This document shows, piece by piece, positions 27,955 through 36,559 of a stretch of DNA of 64,000 nt (positions are counted from its first letter, which is position 1; the number at the start of each line of letters is the position of its first letter). The notes beneath the pieces are model-generated. The model searched no databases. It was not told where the DNA came from and worked only from the letters and a program-made list of their open reading frames with translations. This stretch comes from Bacillus fungorum (lineage in GTDB: Bacteria > Bacillota > Bacilli > Bacillales > Bacillaceae_G), in assembly GCF_002746455.1 (NCBI RefSeq), contig NZ_NWUW01000012.1:1-64000 (forward strand), given 5' to 3'. Position numbers and translations under genes: made by a program.

Positions 27955-28410
27955 ATGAATAGACTAGTTGGTTTAAAACAATTTGAAATAACGCGCGGGG
28001 CATTACTTAAATTTATGGAAACATTAGATAATAAAACTGCGGATACGCAGCCGAATGGCTTTAACAATACAATTCGTTGGCATATTGGTCACGTGTTAAC
28101 AGCAGCGGAAACATTCATGTTTGGAAGAGAGTTTAAACAATTACCAACGGAATATCCAGGTATGTTTGGATATGGATCAAGACCATCTAAATGGAAAACA
28201 GAAGGACCATCGTTAGAAGTGTTAACGGTTCAATTAAAAGAACAAGCAAAACGTATTAACGAAATTCCAGCAGAAGCATTTGAAAATAAACTTCCAGAGC
28301 CATTTTTAGGATTGGAAACAGTAGGGGAGCTATACGGTATGATGCTTTATCATGAAGCAGATCATATTGGGCAAATGAAGGCGATGGAACGTATTATTAA
28401 GGCTCTTTAG
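27955..28410 (+). CDS. DinB family protein
   Basis: This 151-residue protein has the DinB fold, with metal-site histidines in IRWHIGHVL (about 40-48) and YHEADHIGQMKAM (about 131-143). The DHIGQ ending is shared by bacillithiol transferase-like members (BstA/YfiT-like). AAGAAGGG lies before the ATG, and a terminator follows directly. It is divergent from another DinB gene but differs clearly in sequence, so they are not a recent duplication. bshB2, a bacillithiol synthesis gene, lies about 7 kb downstream. Confidence 0.8.
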   Translation: MNRLVGLKQFEITRGALLKFMETLDNKTADTQPNGFNNTIRWHIGHVLTAAETFMFGREFKQLPTEYPGMFGYGSRPSKWKTEGPSLEVLTVQLKEQAKRINEIPAEAFENKLPEPFLGLETVGELYGMMLYHEADHIGQMKAMERIIKAL

Positions 28411-28412
28411 TT

Positions 28413-28449
28413 AAAAAAACGAAATCCTAGATGGATTTCGTTTTTTTAT
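28413..28449. terminator. Terminator after DinB gene
   Basis: AAAAACGAAATCC pairs with GGATTTCGTTTTT around TAGAT, with T-runs on both strands. Confidence 0.85.
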
Positions 28450-28499
28450 TGAGCAAATAGAGTAGGTGAATTGATGTTAATGTTTTTACGTAATCAGTA

Positions 28500-29264
28500 T
28501 TATCTTTTCGACTGTTTTAAATGTTTGAGTTGTGTAACAATCATAATGCTAATGACAACAAGCAAAAACCATGAGCTAATTTTGCTAAGGTGAACGAGGT
28601 TCCATGTTTCTCGTTGATTTGGATATTGCCATGCCCCCCAAAAAGTAGCGATGTTTTCTGCAATCCAAATAAAGAATCCGATAAGGAAAAATGAGAGAAC
28701 GAGCGGCATTTTATATGTAATACCTTGTAATGAAAATTCCACAAATGTCCGAAAGAAAACAATGAATAAAAGTAAAGTTAATACCCATCTAAAATCGTAT
28801 ATAAAATGGTGGGTGAAAAAATTGAAGTAAATCATAGCTCCTAATGGCACGGCAAAAATAGCTTTCGGCCAATGGTACATATGTAAATGCAACCTTCTCC
28901 ATGCTTGGCATATGTAACTTGCGACACTCGCATACATAAAACCACTGTATAGTGGAACTCCAAAAACCTTTGAATACGCCTCTTCAGGATAACTCCATGA
29001 ACCGAAATGTACTTTATATATTTCTAGCAAGAGTCCGATGAGGTGGAAGACAGTAATTACTTTTAATTCATCTTTCGTCTCAAGTCCAGTCTTATACATA
29101 ATCCACTGCATAAGAATACATACGATGAGTATGAAATCGTAGCGGTATAACCCCGGGGTAGAAATAATTTTTGAAAGGGCTAGTGTTAAAAAAATAACGA
29201 CTGGAAATAAGCAAGATAACGCTTGCCCGTAAGTGAAGTGTAGTAGTTGTTTTATATAGAACAT
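28500..29264 (-). CDS. DUF817 family membrane protein (YoaT-like)
   Basis: This 254-residue integral membrane protein has about eight segments. I recognise the DUF817 type from 'FGSWSYPEEAYSKVFGVPLY' and 'GFMYASVASYICQAWRRL' in the middle, and IAENIATFWGAWQYPNQ near the end. The function is unknown; B. subtilis YoaT is a relative. The first residues (MFYIKQLLHFTYGQALSCLF) look native. It is monocistronic. Confidence 0.82.
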   Translation of the reverse strand: MFYIKQLLHFTYGQALSCLFPVVIFLTLALSKIISTPGLYRYDFILIVCILMQWIMYKTGLETKDELKVITVFHLIGLLLEIYKVHFGSWSYPEEAYSKVFGVPLYSGFMYASVASYICQAWRRLHLHMYHWPKAIFAVPLGAMIYFNFFTHHFIYDFRWVLTLLLFIVFFRTFVEFSLQGITYKMPLVLSFFLIGFFIWIAENIATFWGAWQYPNQRETWNLVHLSKISSWFLLVVISIMIVTQLKHLKQSKR

Positions 29265-29459
29265 TGTGTCACCTTCGATATTTTTATTTGAAAACTCAAA
29301 ATAATGACTAAGTATACTACAATTTTAAAAATAAGCTAGTAGTCTATTTTGCGTGTATTTGTAAGTTTTGGAAGGGAATTGTAATAAGTATTTTAATATT
29401 GTAGCAAAGTAAAAAAAATAGTTTGCTATTTAAAAAAAGTGGGGATATAATAACTAAAT

Positions 29460-29478
29460 GAAAATGATAATTATTATC
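29460..29478 (+). promoter_or_regulatory. Fur box of the siderophore uptake operon
   Basis: GAAAATGATAATTATTATC matches the 19-bp Fur consensus GATAATGATAATCATTATC at 17 positions, and the overlapping ATTATCAATAATAATTAC extends the site. It lies 64 nt before the first permease gene, so the operon is most likely repressed by Fur when iron is plentiful. Confidence 0.85.
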
Positions 29479-29541
29479 AATAATAATTACAAATAAAAAA
29501 TGATTATAAAAAACAACTCAATATAAAGGATGAAATGAAAC

Positions 29542-30576
29542 ATGTTACATAAGCCTGCTGTATATGCTGGCAATAATCGCTGGATACATATTAAGTTCAT
29601 ATGTTTCATGAGCTTAACAATTTTATGTTTAATTGGATCTATATTTTTGGCCGTTGCATTTGGTGCAAAGGATATTCATTTGCAAACCATATGGGCAGCA
29701 GTTTTTGATTACAATCCGAAATTAACGCAGCACCAAATTATATATGAATTAAGGCTCCCAAGGGTCATTGGCGCAGCAGTTGTAGGGGCAGCTTTTGCAG
29801 TTGCTGGGGCTGTTATGCAAGGAGTAACACGAAACCCTTTAGCTGATGCAGGTGTGCTTGGGATAAATGCAGGTGCGATGTTTGTAGTAGCACTTAGTTT
29901 TGCCTTTTTCCCGCATATGCCGTATTCCTATTTAATGATTGTTTCCTTTGTTGGAGCGGTTTTAAGTACAGTACTCATTTTTATTATCGGATCGGCAACA
30001 TCAGGTGGATTAACACCGATGAGGTTGACGATTGCGGGGGCAGTCATGGCCGCGCTTTTGCATTCGTTAAGTTCAGGTGTCGCGATTTATTATGACTTAA
30101 GTCAAGATTTAGCGTTTTGGTACGCTGGTGGTGTTGCGGGGGTTAAGTGGGAACACTTGAAATTTTTAGTTCCTATTATTCTCATAACAATTGTTTTTGC
30201 GACAATGATAGGGCGGTCTATTTCACTCATATCAATGGGGGATGACGTTGCTACGAATTTAGGAGTAAAAACGAACCGAACGAGAATACTAGGAATGATT
30301 ATAGTAGTCATTCTTGCAGGTGTATCTGTTTCAGCTGTTGGTTCTATCGGATTTGTAGGACTTGTTATTCCGCATATCGCTAGAAAAATAGTTGGTGTTA
30401 ATTATAGACTCATTATTCCTATGTCAGCATTATTAGGTGCTATGTTATTAGTTATAGCTGACCTAGGGGCAAGAACAGTAAACCCTCCTAAAGAACTTGC
30501 GATAGGAATTATGGTAGCTCTTGTTGGAGTTCCGTTCTTCCTCTATATAGCACGTAAAGTTGGGAGGGAGCTATAA
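29542..30576 (+). CDS. Iron-siderophore ABC transporter permease (FecCD family)
   Basis: This 344-residue FecCD-type membrane protein has 9-10 helices. It shows LRLPRVIGAAVVGAAFAVAG near 72, MQGVTRNPLADAGVLGINAG near 93, and GFVGLVIPHIARKIVG near 271, the coupling loop that contacts the ATPase. It forms a heterodimer channel with the next gene product. The ATG at 29542 follows AAAGGATGAAATG. First gene of a Fur-controlled three-gene operon. Similar to B. subtilis YfiZ; the siderophore is not identifiable here. Confidence 0.88.
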   Translation: MLHKPAVYAGNNRWIHIKFICFMSLTILCLIGSIFLAVAFGAKDIHLQTIWAAVFDYNPKLTQHQIIYELRLPRVIGAAVVGAAFAVAGAVMQGVTRNPLADAGVLGINAGAMFVVALSFAFFPHMPYSYLMIVSFVGAVLSTVLIFIIGSATSGGLTPMRLTIAGAVMAALLHSLSSGVAIYYDLSQDLAFWYAGGVAGVKWEHLKFLVPIILITIVFATMIGRSISLISMGDDVATNLGVKTNRTRILGMIIVVILAGVSVSAVGSIGFVGLVIPHIARKIVGVNYRLIIPMSALLGAMLLVIADLGARTVNPPKELAIGIMVALVGVPFFLYIARKVGREL

Positions 30577-31593
30577 GTGAAGAAGATTTTAAACACGGAT
30601 AAAAAAAGAGCCATTACTGTAACTACAATATTCGGTTGTATTAGTATCGCTGTCATTTTCATTAGTTTAAATACAGGGACATTGAGTATCACACCACTTA
30701 AAGTAATTCAAACGATTTTCGGTTATGGTGATTTTGAGAGCGCGACCGTGCTATACGATTATCGTATGCCAAGAATTATAATCACAATGTTAGCGGGTAT
30801 TGGCCTTGGGATTTCCGGTGCGATTTTGCAAGGATTATCACGTAATGCGTTGGCCGATCCTGGTATTCTTGGACTGCATTCAGGTGCATCTTTCGGGCTA
30901 ATTATATTCGTTACTTTCTTTCATTCTATTAATGAGAATGCATCGATTTTAATACCGTTATTTACATTTGGCGGGGGAGTGTTAGCAGCATTTTTAATTA
31001 TTATACTTGCGAGTGATCGATCAAAAGGTTTACTTCCTATTAGACTTATTCTCGTTGGTATTGCTGTTTCAGCTGGATTTAGTGCGATTTCGTTATTTTT
31101 CTCTCTCAAGTTAAATGATGAGACGTATACATTCGCTTCTAGATGGCTAGTTGGTAACGTGTGGGGAAGAGATTGGATTCATGTTCTAGCATTATTACCT
31201 TGGATTTTCATACTTACCCCGTATGCGTGGTTAAAATCTAAAACGTTAAATGCATTGTCACTAGGTGATAGTGTGGCAGCAGGACTTGGTGTTTCTGTTC
31301 AAAAAGAACGATTACTACTTTTAGCGACAGCAGTCGGATTATCTTGCGCAAGTGTATCGATGGCAGGAGGGATTGGCTTTATCGGTTTAGTTGCTCCGCA
31401 TATCGCCAGAAAGTTAGTAGGTACTACCTATCAACACTTCCTTCCGTTAGCTGGCATAATCGGAATGATTATTTTAGTACTCGCAGATACGATAGGGCGC
31501 TCTTTATTTGAGCCAAATTCTATTCCAGCTGGTGTAGTAGTGGCAGCTTTAGGAGCACCGTATTTTCTTTATTTACTTACAAAAACAAAATAA
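30577..31593 (+). CDS. Iron-siderophore ABC transporter permease (FecCD family)
   Basis: This 338-residue partner permease shows YDYRMPRIIITMLAGIGLGI near 61, LQGLSRNALADPGILGLHSG near 88, and GFIGLVAPHIARKLVG near 265. The GTG start directly follows the upstream stop codon (TAA GTG), with GGGAGGGAGC inside the end of the first permease gene, so translation is coupled. Similar to B. subtilis YfhA. No ATPase gene is in the operon; as with YusV in B. subtilis, one encoded elsewhere must energise it. Confidence 0.88.
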   Translation: MKKILNTDKKRAITVTTIFGCISIAVIFISLNTGTLSITPLKVIQTIFGYGDFESATVLYDYRMPRIIITMLAGIGLGISGAILQGLSRNALADPGILGLHSGASFGLIIFVTFFHSINENASILIPLFTFGGGVLAAFLIIILASDRSKGLLPIRLILVGIAVSAGFSAISLFFSLKLNDETYTFASRWLVGNVWGRDWIHVLALLPWIFILTPYAWLKSKTLNALSLGDSVAAGLGVSVQKERLLLLATAVGLSCASVSMAGGIGFIGLVAPHIARKLVGTTYQHFLPLAGIIGMIILVLADTIGRSLFEPNSIPAGVVVAALGAPYFLYLLTKTK

Positions 31594-31614
31594 ATACTTC
31601 AAAGAGGAGAACAT

Positions 31615-32523
31615 ATGAAAAAGAAACTTACTATTTTATTTAGCATGATGTGTATTTTAGTATTAGCAGCATGTGGTCAAACAAAACCTAATGAAGAGGC
31701 AAGTAAAAAAACGGGGAAAAGTAATGACCCAAAAATTGCTTCAATGTCTATTCACTTAACAAATGATTTACTTGCATTAGGAATTACACCAGTAGGTTCT
31801 GTTATTGGCGGAGGTTTAAAAGATTTCTTACCGCATGCTAAAGAGCAGCTGAAAGATACGAAGAAACTCGGCGTTGTAACAGATCCAAATATGGAAGCGT
31901 TACTTCAATTGAAGCCATCTGACATTTATGTTGATGAAAAATACGCTGGTAAAGGTTTAGAAAAATACGAAAAAATTGCAAAAACGCATTCTTTCAATTT
32001 AGATGAAGGTACGTGGAGAGATCAGTTAAAACAAGTTGGTAAACTTGTAAACCGTGAGAAAGAAGCGGATAAATATATTCAAGATTACGAAGAACAATCA
32101 AAACGAGTAAAAAGTTTAATAGATAAAGAATTAGGTAATAACGAAAAAGTAATGGCAATTCGTGTTACTGCAAAAGAATTACGTGTATTTAGTACGAAAA
32201 GACCGATGGGACCAATTTTATTCCAAGACTTAGGATTACAACCTGCAAATGGTGTAGAGAAAATTGATGGAAACCGTCCTTTCGAAGTCATTTCACAAGA
32301 AGTATTACCTGACTTTGATGCAGATGCGATTTTCGTTGTTGTAAATAGAGATGATAAAGCAAAAGCTGCATTTAAACAACTTCAAGAAACACCAATTTGG
32401 AAAGACTTAAAAGCTGTTAAAGGCAAGCACGTATACATTATTAATGACCAACCATGGCTTGACTATTCTGCGTTAGGAAACAAAATGGCAATGGATGAAG
32501 CTGAGAAAATGTTTACGAAATAA
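31615..32523 (+). CDS. Siderophore-binding lipoprotein of the ABC importer
   Basis: This 302-residue solute-binding protein (FeuA/YfiY type, cluster A-II) has the lipobox VLAACGQ, with Cys at about residue 20 lipidated after signal peptidase II cleavage. Conserved parts include ITPVGSVIGGG and a repeated helix backbone. It hands ferri-siderophore to the two permeases encoded upstream. GAGGAGAAC stands before the ATG, 21 nt after the second permease. A terminator ends the operon. Confidence 0.88.
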   Translation: MKKKLTILFSMMCILVLAACGQTKPNEEASKKTGKSNDPKIASMSIHLTNDLLALGITPVGSVIGGGLKDFLPHAKEQLKDTKKLGVVTDPNMEALLQLKPSDIYVDEKYAGKGLEKYEKIAKTHSFNLDEGTWRDQLKQVGKLVNREKEADKYIQDYEEQSKRVKSLIDKELGNNEKVMAIRVTAKELRVFSTKRPMGPILFQDLGLQPANGVEKIDGNRPFEVISQEVLPDFDADAIFVVVNRDDKAKAAFKQLQETPIWKDLKAVKGKHVYIINDQPWLDYSALGNKMAMDEAEKMFTK

Positions 32524-32541
32524 TACAGTTTTGCTATTAGG

Positions 32542-32576
32542 AAAGGCCCTCTAAATTTGAAGGGTCTTTCTGTTAT
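32542..32576 (+). terminator. Terminator of the siderophore operon
   Basis: GAAAGGCCCT pairs with AGGGTCTTTC around a short AT loop, followed by TGTTATTG. One mismatch or bulge. Confidence 0.7.
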
Positions 32577-32635
32577 TGTTAGAATAAATAAAAAATTATA
32601 CAATGAAGTTAATGCAATATAGAGGAGATGTGCCA

Positions 32636-32698
32636 ATGTCAGCGCTTATTGTGAGTATCCCGTTTATAAAACAGTTGATAGAACAAGGGGATAAATAG
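32636..32698 (+). other. 20-codon ORF with good ribosome site
   Basis: GAGGAG stands 8 nt before ATG 32636, and the frame reads MSALIVSIPFIKQLIEQGDK then TAG. It could be a microprotein, a leader peptide for the next small ORF, or the cut-off start of a deleted gene. I do not recognise it. Confidence 0.3.
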
Positions 32699-32742
32699 GC
32701 TCGAATAATTATCCCCGTTATTTAATAAAGGGGGAGTTTGAA

Positions 32743-32877
32743 ATGACAATGAATCTTTTTCAAAATAAAACGATTAAATTATCGGCTATTAGAGAAGCAG
32801 CTCAAAGAGATGGGAAGTGTTTTGATCGTATCATTATGGGGATATTGCGGGATGAATGGATAGAGCTACAAGATTAG
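32743..32877 (+). pseudogene. 44-codon ORF resembling the tail of a GNAT acetyltransferase
   Basis: GGGGGAG lies before ATG 32743, and the frame gives NKTIKLSAIREAAQRDGK then CFDRIIMGILRDEW. The last part matches the usual ending of RimJ/RimL-type acetyltransferases (R-x-G-K-x-x-D-x-I-x-M-x-x-L-x-x-E-W). The acetyl-CoA domain is absent, so it is most likely a deletion remnant that has retained or acquired a start. It could still be translated as a short protein. Confidence 0.45.
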
Positions 32878-32961
32878 AAAGCATATTTAAAATTATATAT
32901 GTAGTATGCAGGAAATATAATGATAATTGGCGAAAATTTACAGTGTATTGATTGAATTTAT

Positions 32962-33109
32962 CCCGCGTTAACGGGCAGTAAAACTCCCACCTCAAAATTC
33001 AGTTGGAGCAAAGAAGTTAGGTGGGAGTCGGGCTGTCCGTAAACGTCCGATTGGTTCAACTAATAATCAGAGGGGGGATGAACAACCCCCCCTCTGATTA
33101 AAGTTTCAC
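32962..33109 (+). repeat. bcr1 repeat, full copy, flanked by TTTAT
   Basis: This is a 148-bp element with TTTAT at 32957-32961 and 33110-33114. The order is CCCGCGTTAACGGGCAGTAA, a hairpin made by ACTCCCACCT and AGGTGGGAGT, CGATTGGTTCAACTAATAAT, a hairpin AATCAGAGGGGGG/CCCCCCTCTGATT, and AAGTTTCAC. I recognise the pattern as bcr1 of the B. cereus group, a short non-coding mobile repeat of about 150 bp with a 5-bp target duplication. Confidence 0.85.
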
Positions 33110-33129
33110 TTTATAAGGAGCTATGCAAA

Positions 33130-33357
33130 ATGAACTTAGAAAAAAGTAAACCAGTAAATGAAGAAGTCGCTGAATTAAAGGAACTAATTAAAGAATTGCA
33201 TGGAAGTGTACACCAACTGCAAAGTGAAGTGCAGCAACTAAGGCACGAAAGGCCGGTTGTTGAAGTGCGTAAGGGTGTTCAACTCTCACCAGCAATCGTC
33301 GGACAAATTGGTGGTATGATATTAGGTGGATTAGCAATTATCGGTATATTTTGGTGA
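33130..33357 (+). CDS. Small coiled-coil membrane protein
   Basis: This 75-residue protein has a heptad-rich stretch (about 10-42; EVAELKELIKELHGSVHQLQ and following) and one C-terminal membrane helix (IVGQIGGMILGGLAIIGIFW), so it is probably tail-anchored with the coil in the cytosol. The family is not recognised. The ribosome site AAGGAG begins one base after the TTTAT end of a bcr1 copy, so the repeat forms its whole visible leader. A terminator follows. Confidence 0.65.
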   Translation: MNLEKSKPVNEEVAELKELIKELHGSVHQLQSEVQQLRHERPVVEVRKGVQLSPAIVGQIGGMILGGLAIIGIFW

Positions 33358-33362
33358 ACGAA

Positions 33363-33398
33363 AAAAAGGTATGCAATTTAGAGTTGCATACCTTTTTT
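33363..33398 (+). terminator. Terminator after coiled-coil gene
   Basis: AAAAAGGTATGCAA pairs with TTGCATACCTTTTT around TTTAGAG. Confidence 0.85.
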
Positions 33399-33450
33399 GC
33401 TGTTGATATTCTCTGTCGAATCGTTGATATAATTTCACGCACTACAATTT

Positions 33451-34776
33451 TTACATTAAATAACGTAAATAAATATAGGCGTGTGATAATAGTAATGCAA
33501 TGATTGTTAAGGGTAAACCAATTTTTAAGAAGTCCATATAAGAGAAAGCATGTCCTTCACGTTTTGCAATACCAGCTACAACTACGTTTGCGGATGCTCC
33601 GATTAATGTTCCGTTTCCTCCTAAACAAGCTCCAAGTGATAACGCCCACCATAGTACTTCGATTTGCGGGGAATCGACAGATAGTCCGAGCCCTGTAGCC
33701 AAATCTTGAATAAGCGGGATCATCGTTGCTACAAATGGGATATTGTCGATTGTCGCAGATGCGATGCCAGATACCCATAAAATAAGTATCGCAGCGAAAC
33801 CGATATCCCCGTTCGTTACGCCTATTACTTCTTTTGCGAGTGAAGAAATAAGGCCGATATCAATTAATCCGCCAACGAGAATGAATAGTCCGGCGAAGAA
33901 GAAAATGGTTACCCATTCAACATGGGCAAATACATCTTCAATATCATGTTCTTTTACTCCAATTAGCATAAGAAGTGTAGCACCTGTCATCGCGATAATC
34001 GCAGCGTCTACCTGAATAATGGAATGGAGTACAAAGCCTAAAATAGTTAGTCCTAAAATCGAAATGGATTTTAAAAGGAGGCTTTGATCTTTAATATAAT
34101 CTTTTTCGTTTAATGCCATTAATATTTTGATTTGCTCAGTTGTTGTTTTTAGTTTGTTACGATACATGAAGTAAATAATGCCAAGTGTCACGATAGAAAT
34201 AATAATTACGATAGGAGCTAAGTTAAGTAAAAAGGCATTAAAGTCTAAATGCTTATTTGCTGATCCAATCATAATGTTTGGTGGATCACCGATTAATGTT
34301 GCTGTTCCGCCTATATTTGAAAATAGTACTTCTGAAATTAAATAAGGAACAGGATTTACTTTTAAAATACGTGTAATGGATAGTGTAACAGGAACGATTA
34401 ATAAAACGGTTGTTACGTTGTCCAAAAATGCTGAACCGACAGCAGTTAATAGGGATAGTAATAATAAAATGCGGATTGGCTTTCCGCCAGCTGCTTTCGC
34501 TGCTTTAATGGCTACAAATTCAAAGACACCTGATTGACTCGTAATATGTACGAGAATCATCATTCCGATTAAAAGGGTAATCGTTTCCCATTGAATATGT
34601 GATGTGAAAGCAGTATGTAGATCTACAACTCCAAAAATAATCATAATAGCAGCACCGAATAGTGCGATTACAGCACGATTCAATTTCTCAGAAATAATAA
34701 ATCCGTACGTGACTAAAAATACGGCAATTGCAAAATAATATTGCCAATTTGCTACTTCATGTGCTGATTGTTCCAA
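33451..34776 (-). CDS. ArsB/NhaD (ion transporter superfamily) permease
   Basis: This 441-residue membrane protein has about 12 segments. It belongs to the IT superfamily with SLC13/ArsB/NhaD members: SAFLDNVTTVLLIVPVTLSI near 115, GTATLIGDPPNIMIGSAN near 155, and the mirror motif ASATIDNIPFVATMIPLI near 340 and GACLGGNGTLIGASANVVVA near 385. These twin motifs bind Na+ or anions. It could be a Na+/H+ antiporter, an arsenite exporter or a dicarboxylate carrier; GDPPNI is shared by all. The TTG start follows AAGGTGAC. No ars genes lie nearby. Confidence 0.82.
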   Translation of the reverse strand: MEQSAHEVANWQYYFAIAVFLVTYGFIISEKLNRAVIALFGAAIMIIFGVVDLHTAFTSHIQWETITLLIGMMILVHITSQSGVFEFVAIKAAKAAGGKPIRILLLLSLLTAVGSAFLDNVTTVLLIVPVTLSITRILKVNPVPYLISEVLFSNIGGTATLIGDPPNIMIGSANKHLDFNAFLLNLAPIVIIISIVTLGIIYFMYRNKLKTTTEQIKILMALNEKDYIKDQSLLLKSISILGLTILGFVLHSIIQVDAAIIAMTGATLLMLIGVKEHDIEDVFAHVEWVTIFFFAGLFILVGGLIDIGLISSLAKEVIGVTNGDIGFAAILILWVSGIASATIDNIPFVATMIPLIQDLATGLGLSVDSPQIEVLWWALSLGACLGGNGTLIGASANVVVAGIAKREGHAFSYMDFLKIGLPLTIIALLLSHAYIYLRYLM

Positions 34777-35027
34777 TCATGTCACCTTCTTTAAAGTATG
34801 TATTCAATTGTAAACATGCATCCTTCTGCATAATTTATATTGTAGCAAATTCAAAAAAGAAAGAAAACTATTTAACAAAGTGAAGGAAAAAATATGATTT
34901 TTACATATGATATAAAAAATATAAAAAACACAGTGCAAATTATTAGGAAAAGTGAGCGTTGTCCTCTAATATAGAGATAGCAATTTACATTATTTTTGCG
35001 TAAAATGGTTTAAAGAGGTGAATTCCG

Positions 35028-35378
35028 ATGGAAATAGTAAAAGATAGTTCTCTTATTCAAAATGAAATTGAACGTTTTGTAAATAAAGATGTATATATTC
35101 ATTTAGAAACGACGAACGGAGCGTATGCATCACACATAAATGAAAAGATGATGACAGTCGGTGCTTTCATTCGAAATGCGATTATCCGTTTTGAGCGCGG
35201 GAAAATTACTGGAACAAATCCATACCGAGTTGGTCTGAAAATGGATCATGGCTGGGTATATGCAGAAGGTATTACGCACTGGGAAGTAGACGATAAAGAG
35301 CGTTTATTATTAGCAGGGCACGATAATCAAGGTCGCTTAGCGGTAGCGCTTGAGTTAAGCTTAACGCCATTTAAGTAA
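35028..35378 (+). CDS. yojF: YojF family protein (DUF1806)
   Basis: This 116-residue soluble protein is of the YojF/DUF1806 type, with FIRNAIIRFERGKITGTNPY near the middle and MDHGWVYAEGITHWEVDDKE. It is nearly always encoded next to the bacillithiol deacetylase BshB2, as here (15 nt apart), and is thought to assist or modulate that enzyme. AGAGGTG precedes the ATG. The biochemical role is not established as far as I know. Confidence 0.88.
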   Translation: MEIVKDSSLIQNEIERFVNKDVYIHLETTNGAYASHINEKMMTVGAFIRNAIIRFERGKITGTNPYRVGLKMDHGWVYAEGITHWEVDDKERLLLAGHDNQGRLAVALELSLTPFK

Positions 35379-35393
35379 GAAGGAGGGAAACTT

Positions 35394-36056
35394 ATGGAGA
35401 GACATGTACTTGTTGTATTTCCGCATCCAGATGATGAAGCATTTGCTGCGGGAGGAACAATTCGCTTATTAACAGATCAAGGAGTACCTGTAACGTATGC
35501 GTGTGGTACTTTAGGACAAATGGGACGTAACATGGGGAAAAACGTATTCGCTAACCGTGAAACGATTCCAAATATCCGTGAAAAAGAATTGAAAGATGCA
35601 TGTGAAGCGATGGGGATTCAAGATTTAAGAATGCTTGGTTTCCATGATAAAACGTTAGAATTTGAAGATGTTGATTTCGTTGCTGACAAAATTGAAGCAA
35701 TCATTCAAGAAGTAAATCCATCTCGAATTATTACATTTTATCCAGAGCACGGCGTACATCCAGATCATGATGCATTTGGCCGCGCTGTCGTTCGCGCCGT
35801 ATCACGTATGTCAAAAGAAGAACGTCCAGTTATTCATGCGGTTGCGATTACGAAAAATCGTGAAGCAGTATTAGGTGAGCCAGATGTTGTAAATAACATT
35901 AGTGAAGTATTTGATCATAAATTAGCTGCATTAGGTGCGCACCGTTCACAAACAGAAGCAATGCTGGAAGACATGCATGCAAAAATAAAAAATAAAGATG
36001 CAGCAACATTAAAATGGCTGCAACTTGAACAATTTTGGACTTATAAATGGGAGTAG
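35394..36056 (+). CDS. bshB2: Bacillithiol biosynthesis deacetylase BshB2
   Basis: This 220-residue zinc deacetylase is of the LmbE/PIG-L family and removes the acetyl group from GlcNAc-malate in bacillithiol synthesis. The zinc motif is HPDDEA (His11, Asp14) and the third ligand is in EHGVHPDHDAFGRA (near 119-132). AAGGAGGG precedes the ATG. It forms a two-gene operon with yojF. It supplies the low-molecular-weight thiol used by Firmicutes in place of glutathione. Confidence 0.9.
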   Translation: MERHVLVVFPHPDDEAFAAGGTIRLLTDQGVPVTYACGTLGQMGRNMGKNVFANRETIPNIREKELKDACEAMGIQDLRMLGFHDKTLEFEDVDFVADKIEAIIQEVNPSRIITFYPEHGVHPDHDAFGRAVVRAVSRMSKEERPVIHAVAITKNREAVLGEPDVVNNISEVFDHKLAALGAHRSQTEAMLEDMHAKIKNKDAATLKWLQLEQFWTYKWE

Positions 36057-36090
36057 GCTAGAAGGGTACCTTCTAGTAGCTCTTACATAG

Positions 36091-36127
36091 AAGAAATCGC
36101 CGTCACTTGTGATGGCGATTTTTTTGT
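36091..36127 (+). terminator. Terminator of yojF-bshB2
   Basis: AAATCGCCGTCAC pairs with GTGATGGCGATTT (one mismatch) around TT, then TTTTTGTT. Confidence 0.85.
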
Positions 36128-36171
36128 TAAAGAGTATATATTTCTTAAAGGTATGCTACAAAATTAAAAAA

Positions 36172-36282
36172 TTAACGTGCAGTATAGCCTCCATCAACAA
36201 GAAGTGTTGTACCATTAACAAAACTAGCATCATCACTTGCTAAAAATAAGACAGCTTTTGCTACTTTGTCTTTTAATTTCAT
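36172..36282 (-). pseudogene. Short-chain dehydrogenase with nearly all of the gene deleted
   Basis: The frame is open for 36 codons and starts well (GGAGAGG, then ATG). It consists of MKLKDKVA, the start of an SDR, joined to [20 protein letters not shown] and VDGGYTAR, the end of an SDR. About 200 residues with the Rossmann fold and catalytic Tyr/Lys are missing. A short repeat in the parent (K-V-A near the start and the usual E-V-A before KAVLFLAS) would explain the in-frame deletion. It has no enzyme activity. Confidence 0.85.
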
Positions 36283-36559
36283 ATAAACCTCTCCATTCAT
36301 TAATGAATTTAAGTCGAATCTTTTAATCTGGTTATATCACTATTAACCTTAAATAGTAAGTAGATAGAAGAAAAAATTAGCGTTTACTTAATTGTGAAAG
36401 TACTAATTTTTTCTTTACTTTCTTTTTTTGCACTTAATCCTTTTAGAACTGATATTTAGTAATAGTGTATAAGAAGCGTATGTTTTGAATTACTTAATAA
36501 AATAATATATATTTATATTGATTTAATGATTTTAGTTTGTTAAAAATGGGGAAATCGAT

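Noticed and set aside
36293..36559. Gap after the SDR remnant as a regulatory RNA
   Set aside because: I see no stable hairpin with T-run or conserved riboswitch pattern there; only AT-rich sequence.
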